This document shows, piece by piece, positions 1 to 9,482 of a stretch of 64,000 bases of DNA; the first letter of the stretch is position 1; the number at the start of each line of letters is the position of its first letter. Location of the stretch: positions 2,708,501-2,772,500 of the forward strand of contig NZ_CP019508.1 in assembly GCF_002002865.1 (NCBI RefSeq). The letters are read 5' to 3'. This DNA is from Brevundimonas sp. LM2. Its GTDB lineage: Bacteria; Pseudomonadota; Alphaproteobacteria; Caulobacterales; Caulobacteraceae. The translations under genes were made by a program, and so were the position numbers. The notes under the pieces are model-generated. The model did no database searches. It saw only the letters and a program-made list of their open reading frames with translations, and was not told the origin of the DNA.

Positions 1-913
1 CGTCGGCGATCTCGGCCCCCTCGCGGGCCGGTGCGCCTTCCTTGACGCTCAGGCCCACGCGCACCCGCGCCGGACCCTCGGCCCGTTCCTTCAGGATACG
101 CTCGGCCCCGTTGAAATCAGCCGCCTCCAGGCGCGACTTGGACAGGGCAAAGGTCAGCGCCCCCTCGACCGGGCTGGTCGTCGCGTCGATGTCGTGGCCA
201 TGCAGCGGCAGGCCGGCTTCCAGGCGAAGCGAGTCCCGCGCCCCCAGCCCGATCGGCTTGACCCGGGCGTCCTGCAGGATGGTGTTCCAGACCCGCTCGG
301 CGTCCGCGACCGGCACCGAGAGCTCGTAGCCGTCTTCGCCCGTATAGCCCGAGCGGGAGATGAAACAGTCCACCCCGAACAGCATCAGCCGGGCGCAGTC
401 CATGAAGCCGAACTCGGCCAGCACCGGCTCGTGGGCGATCATGACCTCGGCCGCCTCCGGCCCCTGGATGGCGATCAGGGCCCGGTCGTCCAGCACGGTC
501 AGGATGGCGTCACCCGACAGGTGCGCGCGCCAGAAGGCGAAATCCTCGTCCTTGTTGCCGGCGTTGACGACCACATACAGGCCGTCGTGATCCGGCTTGC
601 CCGCCATCAGGTCGTCGATAATCCCGCCGTCTTCGTTCAGCAGCAGGCTGTATTTCTGACGGCCGGCCTTCAGCGCCGCATAGTCGCCGGGCACGAACCG
701 TTCGAACTGGGCGATGGCGTCGGTGCCCGTGATCCGGGCCTGGCCCATGTGCGACACGTCGAACAGGCCGGCGTGCTCGCGGGTCCAGCGGTGCTCGGCC
801 AGTACGCCCTCGTACTGCACCGGCATGTCGTAGCCGCCGAACCCGACCATGCGCGCGCCCAGCGCCCGGTGCGCGGCGTTCAGGACGGTGGTCTTGAGGG
901 TCTGATCGGTCAT
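1..913 (-). CDS. gcvT: Aminomethyltransferase (glycine cleavage T protein), 3' end outside window
   Basis: T protein of the glycine cleavage system: it releases ammonia from the H-protein-bound aminomethyl group and passes the one-carbon unit to tetrahydrofolate. The frame reads without a stop from the ATG at 913 to base 2, about 304 codons, so roughly the last fifth lies before the window. Family landmarks are the start [20 protein letters not shown], then [44 protein letters not shown] and [20 protein letters not shown] tandem glycine riboswitch lies directly upstream, which independently supports the call. gcvH and gcvP would be expected further downstream, outside the window. Confidence 0.95.
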   Translation of the reverse strand, partial: MTDQTLKTTVLNAAHRALGARMVGFGGYDMPVQYEGVLAEHRWTREHAGLFDVSHMGQARITGTDAIAQFERFVPGDYAALKAGRQKYSLLLNEDGGIIDDLMAGKPDHDGLYVVVNAGNKDEDFAFWRAHLSGDAILTVLDDRALIAIQGPEAAEVMIAHEPVLAEFGFMDCARLMLFGVDCFISRSGYTGEDGYELSVPVADAERVWNTILQDARVKPIGLGARDSLRLEAGLPLHGHDIDATTSPVEGALTFALSKSRLEAADFNGAERILKERAEGPARVRVGLSVKEGAPAREGAEIAD

Positions 914-964
914 GCGGTCGGCTTTCGAGGGTCGCGTTTCGGCACGGAGAGCTCCGCCGCCGTC

Positions 965-1186
965 TGCGCCCCCGCTGTCTGTGGAGCCTGAGAGATTCCG
1001 CCCTGGAACTGATCCAGGACTTGCTCCGTCGGCGCACCCCTCGAAACCTGCGTTCCTGGGGTGACTTTCCAGCGTCCGAATGTCCTCGCGGTCCGTTTGC
1101 CTGAGCGTTTCCGGGGCGGTTGCGCCTTCGGCTCCGGGTCCGTCCGAAAGTGGGAGGCTGGACGGCCCGATCTCTCCCGCGAGAGC
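965..1186 (-). promoter_or_regulatory. Tandem glycine riboswitch (gcvT type, two aptamers)
   Basis: On the minus strand the leader of gcvT carries two glycine aptamers in series. Aptamer 1 starts near 1185 with the GCGGGAGAG element, followed by CCGAAGGCGCAACCGCCCC and AACGCTCAGGCAAACGGACC. Aptamer 2 has GCGCCGACGGAGCAAG and ATCTCTCAGGCTCCACAGAC, and ends near 965. These are the conserved bulges of the family. The gap to the gcvT ATG is about 50 nt. Tandem glycine riboswitches usually switch expression on when glycine is abundant; no expression platform was resolved by eye. Confidence 0.93.
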
Positions 1187-1310
1187 GCGATGACCTAGGC
1201 CTCGACTCCCCGGTCAAGTCAAGTGCGCCGGAACCGCGCAACGCCCCGGGACGTATCAGAGCATCAGGACCGCATCGCCTATTCTCTCAATCAGCAAGGC
1301 CCTCTTTCCC

Positions 1311-2348
1311 ATGTCCATCCTCGACAAGATCCTCGGCCAGTCCGACGCGCCGAAGACCTCCCCCGCCAAGCCCGACATGCCGATGCAGAACGTGCTCGAC
1401 CATTTCGCGGCCCTGAACCCCACCCCGATCGAGACCCTGTCGCCGCAGGAGGCCCGCCTCCAGCCCACGCCGACCGACGCGGTCAAGGCGATCCTGCGCG
1501 AGACGGTCAAGGACCAGGATCCCAGCCTGGGCATCCAGACCCGCGACATCACCATCGACGGCGCCGCGGGCCCGCTGCAGGCCCGCCTATACGCTGCTGA
1601 CCTCGACGAGACGTCGGACAAGCTGAAGCCCGTGGTGGTTTACTTCCACGGCGGCGGCTTCGTCATCGCCGACATGGACGTCTATGACGGCGGCCCGCGC
1701 GGCGTCGCCCGCTTCGCCGACGTCATCGTCCTGTCGGTCCACTACCGCCAGGCTCCCGAGCACAAATTCCCCGCCGCCCACGACGACGCCTTCGCGGCCT
1801 GGCAGTGGGCCCTCGCCAATGCCCAGACCTTCGGCGGCGACCCCCAGCGGATCGCCATCATGGGCGAAAGCGCCGGGGGCAACCTGGCCGCCGCAACCTC
1901 GATCCGCATCCGCGACGAGGGCGTCCAGGCCCCGAGCCATATGGTCCTGGTGTATCCGGTCGCCGGCAACGACATGACCACGCCCTCCTACGTCGAGAAC
2001 GCCACCGCCAAGCCGCTGAACAAGCCGATGATGGAATGGTTCGTGAAGCACATCTTCAACGACCCGTCGGAATCCTCGGACCCGCGCATCAATCTGGTCG
2101 AGGCCGACCTGATCGGCCTGCCCTCGGCGACGGTGATCCTGGCCGAAATCGACCCGCTGCGCTCGGAAGGCGAGCTCCTGGCCGAACGTCTGGAACAGGC
2201 CGGCGTGGATGTCCGCCACAAGACCTTCCACGGCTCGACGCACGAGTTCTTCGGCATGGCCCTGGTCGTCCCCGACGCCGCCGCCGCCCAGACCTTCGCC
2301 GCCCATGAGCTGAAGCGCGCCTTCGGCACGGCCATCCTGCCGATCTAG
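1311..2348 (+). CDS. Alpha/beta hydrolase, HSL-type (family IV) esterase/lipase
   Basis: This 345-aa protein has the hallmarks of the hormone-sensitive-lipase family: the oxyanion-hole motif FHGGGF (about residue 110), the nucleophile elbow GESAGG (about 185), an acidic residue in EIDPLRSEGE (about 280) and the final catalytic histidine in STHEFFGM (about 310). It lacks a signal peptide, so it is probably cytoplasmic. An AAGG lies upstream of the chosen ATG. It stands alone, divergent from gcvT and followed by a palindromic repeat. The family hydrolyses short-chain carboxyl esters; the natural substrate cannot be told from sequence. Confidence 0.88.
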   Translation: MSILDKILGQSDAPKTSPAKPDMPMQNVLDHFAALNPTPIETLSPQEARLQPTPTDAVKAILRETVKDQDPSLGIQTRDITIDGAAGPLQARLYAADLDETSDKLKPVVVYFHGGGFVIADMDVYDGGPRGVARFADVIVLSVHYRQAPEHKFPAAHDDAFAAWQWALANAQTFGGDPQRIAIMGESAGGNLAAATSIRIRDEGVQAPSHMVLVYPVAGNDMTTPSYVENATAKPLNKPMMEWFVKHIFNDPSESSDPRINLVEADLIGLPSATVILAEIDPLRSEGELLAERLEQAGVDVRHKTFHGSTHEFFGMALVVPDAAAAQTFAAHELKRAFGTAILPI

Positions 2349-2361
2349 AGGCGGTCCCTCT

Positions 2362-2553
2362 TGTCATCCCGGCCGCAGCGAAGCGGAGAGCCGGGACGCA
2401 AGAGGCAGAAACAGATTGTCCCGGAGAGCGCAGCTCACCCGGGACACCGCCGATGCTTCTCCATTTGTCCCGGTTCAGCTTGCGCTGACCGGGACATCTG
2501 AAACTAGACGCTTGACCGTCCCGGCTCTCCGCTGCGCTGCGGCCGGGATGACA
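2362..2553. repeat. Composite palindromic intergenic element (nested inverted repeats)
   Basis: Outer arms of 36 bp at 2362-2397 and 2518-2553 are near-perfect inverted copies, beginning TGTCATCCCGGCCGCAGCG. Two smaller hairpins, each bounded by TGTCCCGG and CCGGGACA, lie inside at 2417-2446 and 2466-2496. The element fills the whole gap between two convergent genes. It looks like a REP/BIME-type extragenic element; it may also act as a bidirectional transcription barrier, although no T-tract is present. Confidence 0.85.
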
Positions 2554-2561
2554 AGACCTCC

Positions 2562-3569
2562 TCAGCCGGCGTAGGCCTCGACCTCGGCGATCCGCGCCGC
2601 CTTGTCCGCGTCGGGCAGGAACGATCCTTCGAAACTGTTGCGCGCCAGCAGGGTGACCTGCTCACGCGTCAGCTCCACCGCCGCCGCCAGCTGGCGATAG
2701 TTCTCGTTCACATAGCCGCCGAAATAGGCGGGATCGTCCGAGTTCAGGGTCACATGCAGCCCCCGGCGCAGCATCTCCGGCACCGGGTGGTCCTTCAGAT
2801 CTCCGACCACGCACAGCTTCAGGTTCGACAGCGGACACACCGTCAGCGTCATCTGCTCGGCCGCCAGCCGCTGGATCAGGCCCTCGTCCTCCATCGCGCG
2901 GTTGCCGTGATCCATCCGGTCGATATGCAGCAGGTCCAGCGCCTCGTGCACATAGGCGGGCGGCCCCTCCTCCCCCGCATGGGCGCACAGCTTCAGCCCC
3001 AGGTCCCGCGCCGCCGCGAAGACGCGCACGAACTTGGACGGCGGATGCCCGACCTCCGACGAGTCCAGCCCGACCCCGATGAAATGGTCGAGATAGGGTT
3101 TGGCCCTCTCCAAAGTGGCGAAGGCCTCTTCTTCCGACAGATGGCGCAGGAAGCTGAGGATCAGGCCCGAGGTCACGCCCAGTTCGTCGCGCGCCCGGTC
3201 CATGCCCGCGATCAGCCCCTCGACCACCACGCCGAAGTCGACGCCGCGGTCGGTATGGGTCTGGGGATCGAAGAAGATCTCCGCGTGCCGGACGTTGTCC
3301 GCCGCCGCCCGCTGGAAATAGGCAAAGGCCAGATCCTCGAAATCCTGCCGCGTCAGCAGCACATTGGCCCCGGCGTAATAGATGTCGAGGAAGTCCTGCA
3401 GGTTGGAAAAGTCGTAGGCCGCCCGCACCGCCTCGACGCTGTCGAACGGGATCGCGACGCCGTTCCGCTGGGCCAGGGCGAACATCAGCTCCGGCTCCAG
3501 ACTGCCCTCGATATGCAGATGCAGCTCCGCCTTGGGCAGGCCGTCGATGAAGGCGTTCAGGTCGGTCAT
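2562..3569 (-). CDS. Adenine deaminase (type 2, adenosine-deaminase superfamily)
   Basis: Zinc amidohydrolase of 335 aa. Metal and catalytic landmarks are [14 protein letters not shown] (about 15-28), CAHAGEEGP (about 196), DHGNRAMED (about 219) and [12 protein letters not shown] (about 277). [25 protein letters not shown] and [11 protein letters not shown] are typical of the adenine deaminase branch (adenine to hypoxanthine) rather than true adenosine deaminase, though automatic annotation often says adenosine deaminase. The ATG overlaps the stop of the upstream VapC gene by four bases, so the three genes vapB-vapC-ade are translationally coupled. Substrate preference is from family resemblance, not tested. 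Confidence 0.88.
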   Translation of the reverse strand: MTDLNAFIDGLPKAELHLHIEGSLEPELMFALAQRNGVAIPFDSVEAVRAAYDFSNLQDFLDIYYAGANVLLTRQDFEDLAFAYFQRAAADNVRHAEIFFDPQTHTDRGVDFGVVVEGLIAGMDRARDELGVTSGLILSFLRHLSEEEAFATLERAKPYLDHFIGVGLDSSEVGHPPSKFVRVFAAARDLGLKLCAHAGEEGPPAYVHEALDLLHIDRMDHGNRAMEDEGLIQRLAAEQMTLTVCPLSNLKLCVVGDLKDHPVPEMLRRGLHVTLNSDDPAYFGGYVNENYRQLAAAVELTREQVTLLARNSFEGSFLPDADKAARIAEVEAYAG

Positions 3570-4000
3570 GGCATTCCTCTGGCGAACATTGGCGTGTCCA
3601 GGGTCAGTATCTCTGCGGCACAGATGTCCCCTGCCTCATCCAACTTCCGGCGCAGCCGGTCATCGGCGGTCACGAGCGGGCAACGCTCCATCTCAGCCAA
3701 AGCGAGATAGAAGCAGTCGTAGGCGGGATGCGGAAGTCGGTTTGCCAGATCGACCGCCCTCATGACCAGGTTCGACAGACCCATCAGCTCGACCACCCCG
3801 GAAACGTTGGCGGCCGCGATCATGGCCTGCCCCGGCGTCATTTCATGCTTCCGGGCCTTCTTCCAAAAGACATTGGCGCACTCCGCGACGAGAAGCTGCG
3901 GGGCGATCAGTTCGTGATCGAGAACGGCCTGCGCTTCGTCGGATTGCGCCTCGGTGACGAACCATTTGACCGCGACGCTGCTGTCGACAACCAGCCTCAA
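3566..4000 (-). CDS. vapC: VapC-type PIN-domain toxin ribonuclease
   Basis: PIN-domain protein of 144 aa. The acidic active-site residues are all visible: D6 in [11 protein letters not shown]40 in [15 protein letters not shown]95 in [12 protein letters not shown] and D113 in VTADDRL. PIN toxins of this type cleave RNA and are held inactive by the antitoxin encoded just upstream. Its start overlaps the VapB stop (ATGA) and its stop overlaps the adenine deaminase start, which is unusual because TA modules normally end their own operon. Cellular target unknown. Confidence 0.9.
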   Translation of the reverse strand: MRLVVDSSVAVKWFVTEAQSDEAQAVLDHELIAPQLLVAECANVFWKKARKHEMTPGQAMIAAANVSGVVELMGLSNLVMRAVDLANRLPHPAYDCFYLALAEMERCPLVTADDRLRRKLDEAGDICAAEILTLDTPMFARGMP

Positions 4001-4236
4001 TTTTCGTCACGCGTTTCGCGCACGAGGACTTCCGCTGGCGTGTGTCGCACTCCGGCGGTCGCGCGGCGAAGCTCATCCATGGCCCGAATGGCTTCGGCGC
4101 GTCGATTGTCGATCAGTGCGCGTTCGAGAATGTAACGATGCTCCGCCTCCGCGGATCGGCCATTCTCGGCAGCGCGCTTCTTCAGCGCCATAGCGATTGC
4201 GTCGTCAACGTTGCGCACATGCAGATTCACAGGCAT
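3997..4236 (-). CDS. vapB: VapB/FitA-like antitoxin
   Basis: This 79-aa protein starts MPVNLHVRNVDDAIAMALKK, followed by RAAENGRSAEAEHRYILERAL. This is the FitA-like ribbon-helix-helix DNA-binding fold with the typical strand (VNLHVRNV) and helices. The charged C-terminal half would wrap the PIN toxin. It is the first gene of vapB-vapC-ade, so autoregulation by the VapBC complex would also control adenine deaminase. The gap to the NYN gene upstream is only 27 bases, so the whole run could be read from further upstream. Confidence 0.85.
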   Translation of the reverse strand: MPVNLHVRNVDDAIAMALKKRAAENGRSAEAEHRYILERALIDNRRAEAIRAMDELRRATAGVRHTPAEVLVRETRDEN

Positions 4237-4263
4237 CGGCCGTCTCCTCTGCTAGCAAATATA

Positions 4264-5037
4264 TCAGCCGCCGTTGGATACGACCAGCCGCAGGTGTCCG
4301 CGCTGGATGTCCGCCGGCGGCGACCCGGGATCCGGTGGTGGCGGCCCCTCCCCACCGCCCCGCCATCCGGACGGTCGCTCGACATAGCCCGAGCGCGTCA
4401 GGATCCGATCCGGCAGGCCGCAGCGCTCCAGCATGGCGATCTCGATCTCGGTCCGGGCGTGGGCCCATTCCAGCAGCTGGCGGTTGTGGCCCCGACCCGG
4501 CGGGGCGACGCTGACGATCCGCTTGTCGGGATAGCTCTCGCGCACGAACCGGGTCGTGGCGGCATGGTCGCCGTCCGTCGTCACGATATAGGCGGTGTCG
4601 AACCGGTCGGCGGCGGCGTCGGCGGCGATCGACAGGGCCAGGTTGACGTCGCTCTGTTTCTCCGTGGCGTCCATCCAGCTGTGGCCGCAGGCGTGGCAGT
4701 GGTCGCCGTGCACCACGAAATGCCCCATCAGACAGCGCACCCCGCGCGCGCCGAGTGCCGCCTCATAGGCCATCAGCGCCTGCATCCGGTCCTTGCGCTG
4801 CGGACGATGGGCGCTGACCCAGACGGTGCCGGTCAGGCGCTCGCGCGGGGGCAGCAGGGCCCGCCCCAGGGCCATCAGATCCAGCCACAGCAGTTCGCGC
4901 CGCTTCAGGTCCAGGATGGCGTGATGCAGGTTGAAGCCGTCGACATACAGCCGGGCCCGCTTGCGGAACAGCGGCATGCGAACGCCGTCGCGGACTATCG
5001 CAGCGACCTGCCCCGCCTTCGTTCCCGACCGCGCCAT
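4264..5037 (-). CDS. NYN-domain protein (PIN-like nuclease fold)
   Basis: This 257-aa protein has an NYN/PIN-like core: YVDGFNLHH (about 31-39), a Cys/His pair cluster CHACGHSW near 116-123 that could bind zinc, EKQSDVNLAL (about 129) and TTDGDHAATTRFV (about 153), which supply the conserved acidic residues. NYN proteins are thought to be RNA-acting nucleases; no substrate is known here. The first about 20 residues are basic, and the Met before PLFRKRARLYVDG at residue 21 is an alternative start. The Gly/Pro-rich segment near 225-240 looks disordered. It follows argS on the same strand after about 70 bases. Confidence 0.82.
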   Translation of the reverse strand: MARSGTKAGQVAAIVRDGVRMPLFRKRARLYVDGFNLHHAILDLKRRELLWLDLMALGRALLPPRERLTGTVWVSAHRPQRKDRMQALMAYEAALGARGVRCLMGHFVVHGDHCHACGHSWMDATEKQSDVNLALSIAADAAADRFDTAYIVTTDGDHAATTRFVRESYPDKRIVSVAPPGRGHNRQLLEWAHARTEIEIAMLERCGLPDRILTRSGYVERPSGWRGGGEGPPPPDPGSPPADIQRGHLRLVVSNGG

Positions 5038-5107
5038 CCGGTGGCCTTGTCCTGCCCTTAAGCAGAACAGTTAACCTCGCAGAACAGCGGAGTCCGTGTC
5101 GTTCAGG

Positions 5108-6910
5108 CTACATACGCTCGGGTGAATCGATCCCGAGCAGGCCCAGGGCGATGACCAGTTGATCCAGCGCCGCCTTCGACAGCGTCAGGCGCGACCCGAC
5201 CGTGGCCGGATCGGCCGCCGCCAGCACCGGACAGGCGGCGTAGAATTTCGAGAACGCCTGCGCCAGCCGATAGGCGTGTTCGGCGATCACATGCGGGCTG
5301 CGCTTGTCATAGGCCTCGCCCACCGCCTGGTCAAAGGCGTCCAGCGTCAGCACCAGATCCCGCTCCGCCAGCTCGGAGACCGCGACCGGAACGGCCGCGG
5401 CCCCCTGCTCGCCCGCCCGGCGTAACAGGGATTTGATCCGCACCACCTGGTACAGCAGATAGGGCCCGGTCTTGCCCTCGAAGCTCATGAACCGGTCCAG
5501 GTCGAAGACGTAGCTGGTGGTCCGGCCGTTCGACAGGTCGGCGAACTTCAGCGCCGCGATCGCCACCTTGCGCGCTGTGTCCTCGAAGGTCGTCTCGTCC
5601 AGATCGGCCCCCAGCTCGGCCTCGCGCAGGCGTTCGCGGGCCTTGTCGGTGGCCTGGGTGATCAGGTCGTTCAGCTTCAGCACCCCGCCCGCCCGGGTCT
5701 TGAAGGGCTTGCCGTCGGTGCCGTTCATGGTGCCGAAGCCCAGATGCTCCAGCGTGCCTGGCTGGGCATAGTCCGCCAGATAGGCGGCGCGGAACACCTG
5801 TTCAAAATGCTCGGCCTGGCGCTCGTCGACGACGTACAGGATCAGGTCCGGATCGATGTCGTTGCGCCGCATCAGGATCGTCGCCAGGTCGGTCGTGCCG
5901 TACATGGCCGAGCCTTCCGAGCTGACCACCAGCAGCGGCGGCGGGCTGGGGGCCTCGACCACCGATCCATCGGCCAGCTTCTTCTTGCGGGTCTCGCCGG
6001 GCCTGGCGACATGGACCACCTGGGCCCCGTCGTCCTCCACCAGCAGTCCCTTGGTCTTCAGGTCCGCGACCATGCCGGCGATCAGGGAATCGGCATCGCT
6101 TTCGCCGTTCCACAGGTCGAAATCGACCGCCAGCGTCCCGTATTCCCGCACCAGGGCCTCGCGGCTGACCGCCACGAAATGTCGCCACAGCGCCAGATAG
6201 CCGGGCCGTCCGCCCTGCAGCTCGGCCGTCGCCTTGCGCGCCCGGTCGCGGAACGCCGGATCTTCCTTGGCCCGGCCCGCCGCCAGCGGATACATCCGGT
6301 CCAGATCCGCCAGGGTCACCGGGCTCTGATCCGGGAACGGCCCCTCGCCCTCGGCCATGAAGGGTTCGGCCAGCCCTTCGTCGCCGCAGGCCACGATCAG
6401 CAGCCCCATCTGGAAGCCCCAGTCGCCGAAATGGGCGTCGCCCCAGACGGTGTCGCCCCGGAAGCGGAACAGCCGCTTCAGGCTCTCGCCGATGATGGCG
6501 CTGCGCAGGTGGCCGACGTGCATCGGCTTGGCCACGTTCGGCCCGCCGAAGTCGATCACCACCTTGCGCGGCGTCGCGACCGGCGAAGCTCCGGCATGGT
6601 CGGCGTCCGACGCCACCTCGGCGGCCCGCGCCGAAAGGGCGGCATCGGCGACCTTCAGATTGATGAAGCCTGGCCCGGCCACCTCGACCGCGGACAGACG
6701 CGGATCGGCACCCAGCCGCTCGGCGACGCGGCCGGCCAGCTCGCGCGGATTGGTCTTCAACGCCTTGGCGGCGGCCAGGGCGCCGTTGGACTGGAAATCG
6801 GCCAGGTCGGGCCGGTCCGAGGTCGTGACGCGGGCCAGGGCCGCGTCCACGCCTTCGGCGGCGAAGGCGGTCGCGACCGCTTCGCCCAGGGCGGTTCTCA
6901 GATCGGTCAT
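5108..6910 (-). CDS. argS: Arginine--tRNA ligase
   Basis: Class I aminoacyl-tRNA synthetase of 600 aa. An N-terminal tRNA D-loop-binding domain (about 1-115) precedes the catalytic domain with the HIGH-type motif [31 protein letters not shown] stands where other class I enzymes carry KMSKS, which is normal for ArgS. The anticodon-binding DALR domain ends in [12 protein letters not shown]. The ATG overlaps the stop of the exported-protein gene upstream (ATGA), so the two are coupled. Confidence 0.97.
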   Translation of the reverse strand: MTDLRTALGEAVATAFAAEGVDAALARVTTSDRPDLADFQSNGALAAAKALKTNPRELAGRVAERLGADPRLSAVEVAGPGFINLKVADAALSARAAEVASDADHAGASPVATPRKVVIDFGGPNVAKPMHVGHLRSAIIGESLKRLFRFRGDTVWGDAHFGDWGFQMGLLIVACGDEGLAEPFMAEGEGPFPDQSPVTLADLDRMYPLAAGRAKEDPAFRDRARKATAELQGGRPGYLALWRHFVAVSREALVREYGTLAVDFDLWNGESDADSLIAGMVADLKTKGLLVEDDGAQVVHVARPGETRKKKLADGSVVEAPSPPPLLVVSSEGSAMYGTTDLATILMRRNDIDPDLILYVVDERQAEHFEQVFRAAYLADYAQPGTLEHLGFGTMNGTDGKPFKTRAGGVLKLNDLITQATDKARERLREAELGADLDETTFEDTARKVAIAALKFADLSNGRTTSYVFDLDRFMSFEGKTGPYLLYQVVRIKSLLRRAGEQGAAAVPVAVSELAERDLVLTLDAFDQAVGEAYDKRSPHVIAEHAYRLAQAFSKFYAACPVLAAADPATVGSRLTLSKAALDQLVIALGLLGIDSPERM

Positions 6911-7575
6911 TGGGCCGGGGGGGCCGCCGCCGCCGCGCCGGCCGTGACCCGGAACCGGCTGCCGGACCGGTTGAACTCGGCCATCTCAGACGTGACCTCG
7001 AACCCGATCAGGACTTCGAAATTGCCGCCGCTGGTCGTGTCCTCGGCGCGCGGAATGATCACGGACTGCTCCTCGGTCACCGAGGCGGTGCTCGATCCTT
7101 CGAAATTCACCGGAAGGTCGAAATATTCCTTGGCCAGAACGGCCTGGTTCCGCTCGGTGACGGCGATCCAATAGCGATAGGTATGCTGACCGTCCGGGGC
7201 CTGCGGTCCGCGCCCCAGGTCGAACAGGATGTTCATCTGCACCGTGATCGGGTCGTCGTTCAGATAGCGGCAGTCGGCGTTCACGCCCTGGATTTCGCCG
7301 GTGTATCCGACGGCGCTGGCCGCCGCGCGTCCGCCGTCCAGCTCGACGTAGCGGGCCGCGTCGTAAAGCACCTTCACGAACGGGCACGGTCCGGCGTTCG
7401 GGCGGGAACGCAGTGGCGCGATGCGCGGGGCCCGGGTTTGGCCGCCGTTCTCCTCCTGCTGTTCCTGCGGGCTGCGACCGCGCTGGGACCGATCCGAGCC
7501 GCTGCTCTGGGCGGACGCGGCACCCTCGGAGGCGAGGACCGCCAGGGTGGCGAGGGCGAGGGTCGCAAGACGCAT
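6907..7575 (-). CDS. Exported protein of unknown function, coupled to argS
   Basis: This 222-aa protein starts with a Sec signal peptide ([22 protein letters not shown], probable cleavage after ASA). A charged Gln/Arg/Gly-rich stretch to about residue 55 follows, then a compact domain with Cys in [17 protein letters not shown] and [12 protein letters not shown] that could pair, and beta-rich segments such as [14 protein letters not shown] and [13 protein letters not shown] do not recognise a characterised family. Its stop overlaps the argS start, an arrangement that suggests shared transcription rather than shared function. Confidence 0.75.
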   Translation of the reverse strand: MRLATLALATLAVLASEGAASAQSSGSDRSQRGRSPQEQQEENGGQTRAPRIAPLRSRPNAGPCPFVKVLYDAARYVELDGGRAAASAVGYTGEIQGVNADCRYLNDDPITVQMNILFDLGRGPQAPDGQHTYRYWIAVTERNQAVLAKEYFDLPVNFEGSSTASVTEEQSVIIPRAEDTTSGGNFEVLIGFEVTSEMAEFNRSGSRFRVTAGAAAAAPPAQ

Positions 7576-7709
7576 GGAGGGAATCCGGAAATCTAGGCGC
7601 TGACGGAACGCGGTCAGGCTTCCTGCCTGATAGCGGCTAAAGCGAGGCGTCGCAAACCGTGACCGTCCGCGCAGTGGCGATGAAGACGCAGAAGGATTAG
7701 GTTGTCGCC

Positions 7710-8690
7710 ATGGACGCCCTCGCCCCCTCGCCTTCCCTCACCGTACCCGCCCTGCGCGCCCTGACGGTGCGCATGGCGACGCCGCGCGGCTTCTGTGCCG
7801 GGGTCGACCGGGCCATCCAGATCGTCGAGCGCGCCATCGAGCGGTTCGGGGCACCCGTCTATGTCCGCCACGAGATCGTGCACAACAAACATGTGGTCGA
7901 CCGGCTCAAGGGGCTCGGCGCCGTCTTCGTCAAGGACCTGGACGAGTGCCCGGACGACCGGCCGGTGGTCTTCTCCGCCCACGGCGTGCCGAAATCCGTG
8001 CCGGCCACGGCCCGGGCGCGCCAGTTGTTGTTCCTCGACGCCACCTGTCCTCTGGTGTCCAAGGTCCATGTCGAGGCCGAGCGCCACCATGCCCAGGGCA
8101 AGCACATCCTGCTGATCGGCCACGCCGGCCACCCCGAGGTCGTCGGCACCCTGGGCCAACTACCGGAGGGGGCCATCAGCCTGATCGAGACGGTCGAGGA
8201 TGCCGCCACTGTCCAGCGTCCCGGCACCATGCCCCTGGCCTATGCGACCCAGACCACCCTGTCGCTGGACGACACCGCCGAGATTCTCGCCGTGCTGAAG
8301 GCCCGCTTCCCCGAGCTGCCGGACCCGCACAAGGAAGACATCTGCTACGCCACCACCAACCGCCAGGAAGCGGTCAAACAGCTGGCCGACGGGTCCGACC
8401 TGGTGCTGGTGGTGGGATCCAGGAACTCCTCCAACTCGGTCCGGTTGGTCGAGGTCGCCCTGCGCGCCGGGGCCCGCGACGCCCGTCTGATCGACGATGC
8501 GACCCAGATCGACTGGTCCTGGTTCGACGGCGTCCAGGTGGTCGGCCTCACCGCCGGGGCCTCCGCCCCCGAGCCTCTGGTCCAGTCGGTCGTGAGCGCG
8601 ATCCAGGCCCGCTTCGCCGTGACCCTGGCCAATGATCCTGGAGAGCCCGAGACCGTTACCTTCAAGCTCCCCCGCGCCCTGACGGCCTGA
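7710..8690 (+). CDS. ispH: 4-hydroxy-3-methylbut-2-enyl diphosphate reductase
   Basis: Last enzyme of the MEP isoprenoid pathway: it reduces HMBPP to IPP and DMAPP with a [4Fe-4S] cluster. The 326-aa protein has the three cluster cysteines in [10 protein letters not shown] (about residue 30), [11 protein letters not shown] (about 114) and [11 protein letters not shown] (about 212). It also has [21 protein letters not shown] and the GSRNSSNS motif that ligands the substrate diphosphate. An extra 20-residue N-terminus precedes [14 protein letters not shown], and the Met there is an alternative start. It is divergent from the exported-protein/argS pair. Confidence 0.97.
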   Translation: MDALAPSPSLTVPALRALTVRMATPRGFCAGVDRAIQIVERAIERFGAPVYVRHEIVHNKHVVDRLKGLGAVFVKDLDECPDDRPVVFSAHGVPKSVPATARARQLLFLDATCPLVSKVHVEAERHHAQGKHILLIGHAGHPEVVGTLGQLPEGAISLIETVEDAATVQRPGTMPLAYATQTTLSLDDTAEILAVLKARFPELPDPHKEDICYATTNRQEAVKQLADGSDLVLVVGSRNSSNSVRLVEVALRAGARDARLIDDATQIDWSWFDGVQVVGLTAGASAPEPLVQSVVSAIQARFAVTLANDPGEPETVTFKLPRALTA

Positions 8691-8796
8691 TCCCGGCGGT
8701 CGAGCCCCAGGCCCTGAGTCACCACCCTCGCGATCGGGCGAACCTGCCTGTGTGAAGCCCGGCCGCCGGCGTCGCGCGGGCCCGTCCGCTCGGCTG

Positions 8797-8857
8797 AACC
8801 CTAGGTGTTTGTGCTTACTTGTTCGCAGGGGGCGGCAATGACTAGGTACAAGAACGG
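8797..8857 (+). promoter_or_regulatory. Intergenic CTAGG-type motif copies upstream of the lone receiver gene
   Basis: The 217-base gap between ispH and the receiver gene holds CCTAGGTGTTTGTGCTTACT at 8800-8819 and a weaker ACTAGGTAC copy near 8841. Both resemble the CTAGG(T/C)ATTAGC motif found at 9311-9320, 9369-9390 and 13271-13347, all next to two-component genes. Probably a binding site of a local response regulator; the regulator is not identified. Confidence 0.45.
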
Positions 8858-8907
8858 AGTTGAAAAACGCTCGTTACCCAGCGTCATCACGACCGGAGAT
8901 CGCCCCT

Positions 8908-9315
8908 ATGGACACGGTCGTGGTGATTGACGACGACCCTGCGGTCCTGGCGTCGCTGGATGCTCTGTTCACGTCGTCGAACTATGATGTCCATGCCTTT
9001 GCGTCGGCGAAGGACTTCCTGATGACACCGGCTGTTCCGGGTCCGACCTGCATCGTCACGGACCTGAAGATGCCGGGCATGGACGGCCTGGCTCTGCTCA
9101 ATCATCTGACGGCCAACGGCGGCTTGCCATGGCCGGTCGTCGTCATCAGCGGTCACGGCGATTCCGCCCAGGCGGAGGCGGCGCGGATGGCCGGGGCCGC
9201 CGATTTTCTGGTCAAACCCTTTGCGCCGCAACGCCTGCTGACCATCGTCCGGGGCCTTTTGTCCGGCGAGACATCGCCCGGGCCCCAACCCCAGGGGGCC
9301 GGAAGCGCGCATTAG
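8908..9315 (+). CDS. Single-domain response regulator (FixJ-type receiver, no output domain)
   Basis: This 135-aa receiver starts MDTVVVIDDDPAVLASLDAL. It has the acidic pair at D8-D10, phospho-acceptor D52 in VTDLKMPGMDG, the Thr/Ser position in VVISGHGD and the conserved Lys in LVKPFAP. This is the receiver half of a FixJ-type regulator without the LuxR helix-turn-helix, so it probably signals by protein contact. The ATG at 8908 follows GGAG by about ten bases; a longer reading from 8860 lacks a ribosome site. It precedes a hybrid kinase on the same strand. Confidence 0.88.
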   Translation: MDTVVVIDDDPAVLASLDALFTSSNYDVHAFASAKDFLMTPAVPGPTCIVTDLKMPGMDGLALLNHLTANGGLPWPVVVISGHGDSAQAEAARMAGAADFLVKPFAPQRLLTIVRGLLSGETSPGPQPQGAGSAH

Positions 9316-9402
9316 CGCTTAGTGACACCGTCCCGCGCAACCTTCATGGGACGTCCGCGCCAGGCCGGCCTAGGTACTGACAACTAGTTAACACGCCTTC
9401 AA
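9311..9402 (+). promoter_or_regulatory. Motif cluster and possible CtrA box upstream of the hybrid kinase
   Basis: ATTAGCGCTTAGTG (9311-9324) overlaps the receiver stop codon. CCTAGGTACTGACAACTAG (9369-9387) follows. At 9388-9402 TTAA-N7-TCAAC resembles the CtrA box TTAA-N7-TTAA with one mismatch. The hybrid kinase starts at 9483, so these sites are well placed for promoter control. Inference from position and similarity only. Confidence 0.4.
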
Positions 9403-9482
9403 CCGCGAACGGCGTTCTTCTGCTACGGATGAGACTTTTCTGTCTTGTCCGTCGCGCAGAACTGCGCTCTCGGGAGCCGACA

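Noticed and set aside
2562..3569. Adenosine deaminase (add)
   Set aside because: Motifs such as [11 protein letters not shown] and DPQTHTDRG point to the adenine deaminase branch, although the superfamily is shared.
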